From FEN-1297 sp963834015 (GTDB lineage: Bacteria > Bacteroidota > Ignavibacteria > Ignavibacteriales > Ignavibacteriaceae), in the NCBI GenBank assembly GCA_963834015.1, contig CAWIAG010000004.1:1426001-1490000 (forward strand): DNA of 64,000 bases, in the 5' to 3' direction. Each line of letters opens with the position of its first letter. Positions within the stretch are counted from its first letter, which is position 1. Shown piece after piece: positions 63,242-64,000 of this stretch. The position numbers and the translations under genes are program-made. Below the pieces are notes generated by a model. It saw nothing but the letters and a program-made list of their open reading frames with translations. It was not told the DNA's origin and searched no databases.

Positions 63242-63895
63242 ATGAAAATATTTTATTTTTTAATATCAGTATTGTCACTGTTGCACATAGGTTGCTCCTC
63301 AACCTATAAAGTAAGTGATTTCCCTTCAAGAGATAAATTTTATGAAGACTTTAATAATTCGGCAAGCGATAAATCTCTAAAAATTATATTGAATAATGAT
63401 AGTACAATTACCGCGGAAAATGGAGCAGTAATATCAAACGATTCCTTGTTTATTACTTTACCTGTTCTTAAGCAGGAGAAAGTAATAAATAAAGATGATA
63501 TCGAAGATATAAAAGTCAGTATTCACGATATGACGACTACAATAGTATTAAAAAATGATAAATCGGTAACAGCCGGCAGTATAGACATATTACCGGATTC
63601 ATCGGTTGCAGTTTATAATTATGTGGATACTTATAAATATTTATCACTCATTCATGTAAAAAAAATTATCTATAAAAATCATTGGCTCGGTGTTCCTCTC
63701 CCATCTATTTCGGGTGCAGTAATTGGATTTCTTATTACAATATTTGGCGGACAAATTTATTTGTCATCAAGCAGAAAGAATCAAATAGTATCTGAATATG
63801 ATTATTTATTCAGTTTCAGTGCTGCTGGATTGTTAACTGGTGGCATTTGGGGAGGAATTGATGGTTGGGCATATATCTATGAATTTTCTCCATAA
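63242..63895 (+). CDS. Tandem-array lipoprotein, copy 10 (mosaic of copies 8 and 4)
   Basis: 217 residues. Residues 1 to about 128 match copy 8 almost exactly at DNA level (identical over most of 63310-63608); from about residue 150, GAVIGFLITIFGGQIYLSSS and the following GGIWGGIDGWAYIYEF match copy 4. Signature is IIYKNHWLGVPLPSISGAV. Lipobox LLHIGCSSTYK. Followed by a type B spacer. Confidence 0.75.
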   Translation: MKIFYFLISVLSLLHIGCSSTYKVSDFPSRDKFYEDFNNSASDKSLKIILNNDSTITAENGAVISNDSLFITLPVLKQEKVINKDDIEDIKVSIHDMTTTIVLKNDKSVTAGSIDILPDSSVAVYNYVDTYKYLSLIHVKKIIYKNHWLGVPLPSISGAVIGFLITIFGGQIYLSSSRKNQIVSEYDYLFSFSAAGLLTGGIWGGIDGWAYIYEFSP

Positions 63896-63960
63896 GTAAC
63901 AAATATTCCAGTGCCGTGAGAGTCTCTTCGTAAAGTGACTTTCATTGCAAAATTTAAGCT

Positions 63961-64000
63961 ATGAAAATATTTTATATTTTAATATCGCTATCGTCACTGC
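63961..64000 (+). CDS. Tandem-array lipoprotein, copy 11, cut by window edge
   Basis: Only the first 13 codons are visible: MKIFYILISLSSL, the same start as the other copies, after a type B spacer. The array therefore continues to the right. Confidence 0.7.
   Translation, partial: MKIFYILISLSSL

Larger units (their letters stand above)
57416..63960 (+). repeat. Two classes of hairpin spacer in the lipoprotein array
   Basis: Each gene is followed by a 58-68-bp spacer. Type A has a CCGGAACTTGCCTGCAAGTT hairpin (arms 10-13 bp): 57433-57460, 58150-58173, 58876-58907, 59604-59627, 61071-61100, 61776-61807, 63203-63226. Type B has ATATTCCGGTGCC... with imperfect arms (60347-60388 and equivalents after copies 8 and 10). 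Type B follows exactly the copies of the KQEKVINKDDIED subfamily. Neither has a T tract, so they may process or stabilise a long mRNA. No good Shine-Dalgarno precedes the ATGs. Confidence 0.75.

Overview
The window looks like a chromosomal segment of a free-living Gram-negative bacterium of the Bacteroidota/Ignavibacteriota/Chlorobiota neighbourhood. This is an inference from many Sec-secreted proteins and lipoproteins with AT-rich, often Shine-Dalgarno-poor starts, a GH94 phosphorylase, an outer-membrane beta-barrel behind an ECF sigma factor, and dispersed CCCCTCTTGGGAGGGG-type palindromes. There is no rRNA, tRNA or CRISPR array that I can see.

Layout. (1) 1-6.3 kb, core-like: the 5' part of a GH94 glycoside phosphorylase (minus strand, running off the left edge), a GlcG/HbpS-like protein, an O-methyltransferase, and an ECF sigma / membrane anti-sigma-like / DUF4252 / outer-membrane protein operon behind a near-perfect ECF promoter. 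(2) 6.8-33.0 kb: a one-directional podovirus-like structural and lysis cassette: scaffold-like protein, N4-type major capsid protein, connector-like proteins, nozzle-like protein, a tail fibre, a roughly 2000-residue spike with a GH18 motif, holin-like proteins, an M15 endolysin, ejection-like proteins, and an ATP-grasp protein split by a -1 frameshift. I find no terminase, portal, integrase, repressor or replication gene. Its intergenic gaps are packed with GC-rich palindromic repeats that also occur outside it. A DUF5678/retropepsin pair sits in an AT-rich insert within it.

(3) 33.0-43.2 kb: an AT-rich defence-type island: a type II restriction-modification operon (C5 methyltransferase, PLD-fold nuclease, Vsr), a membrane PLD-like protein followed by a degenerate inositol-monophosphatase-fold protein, a membrane protein overlapping a P-loop ATPase gene, an IS3-family element next to a truncated gene, and a DUF1643 protein. 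(4) 43.4-49.5 kb: an acylation locus, with SGNH hydrolase, acyl carrier protein and MBOAT acyltransferase on the minus strand, divergent from a VOC protein and an FkbH-type HAD protein. Together they suggest ACP-borne acyl (possibly glyceryl/lactyl-type) transfer to a surface glycan.

(5) 49.6-52.3 kb: small unknown genes, partly inside a ~2.2 kb segment bounded by ~50-bp inverted repeats and holding two diverged copies of a promoter-plus-hairpin repeat. (6) 52.5-56.6 kb: two paralogous secreted lipoproteins and a TolB-like propeller lipoprotein. (7) 56.7-64 kb: a tandem array of at least eleven paralogous small lipoproteins, same strand, separated by two classes of conserved hairpin spacers, with clear mosaicism between copies; it continues past the right edge.

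The best candidates for undescribed biology are the PLD-like/IMPase-like gene pair at 35.9-38.0 kb, the expanding lipoprotein array, the ACP/MBOAT/FkbH locus, and the portal-less phage cassette with apparently Sec-exported fibre and spike. Family names come from recognising motifs by eye; no database search was run.
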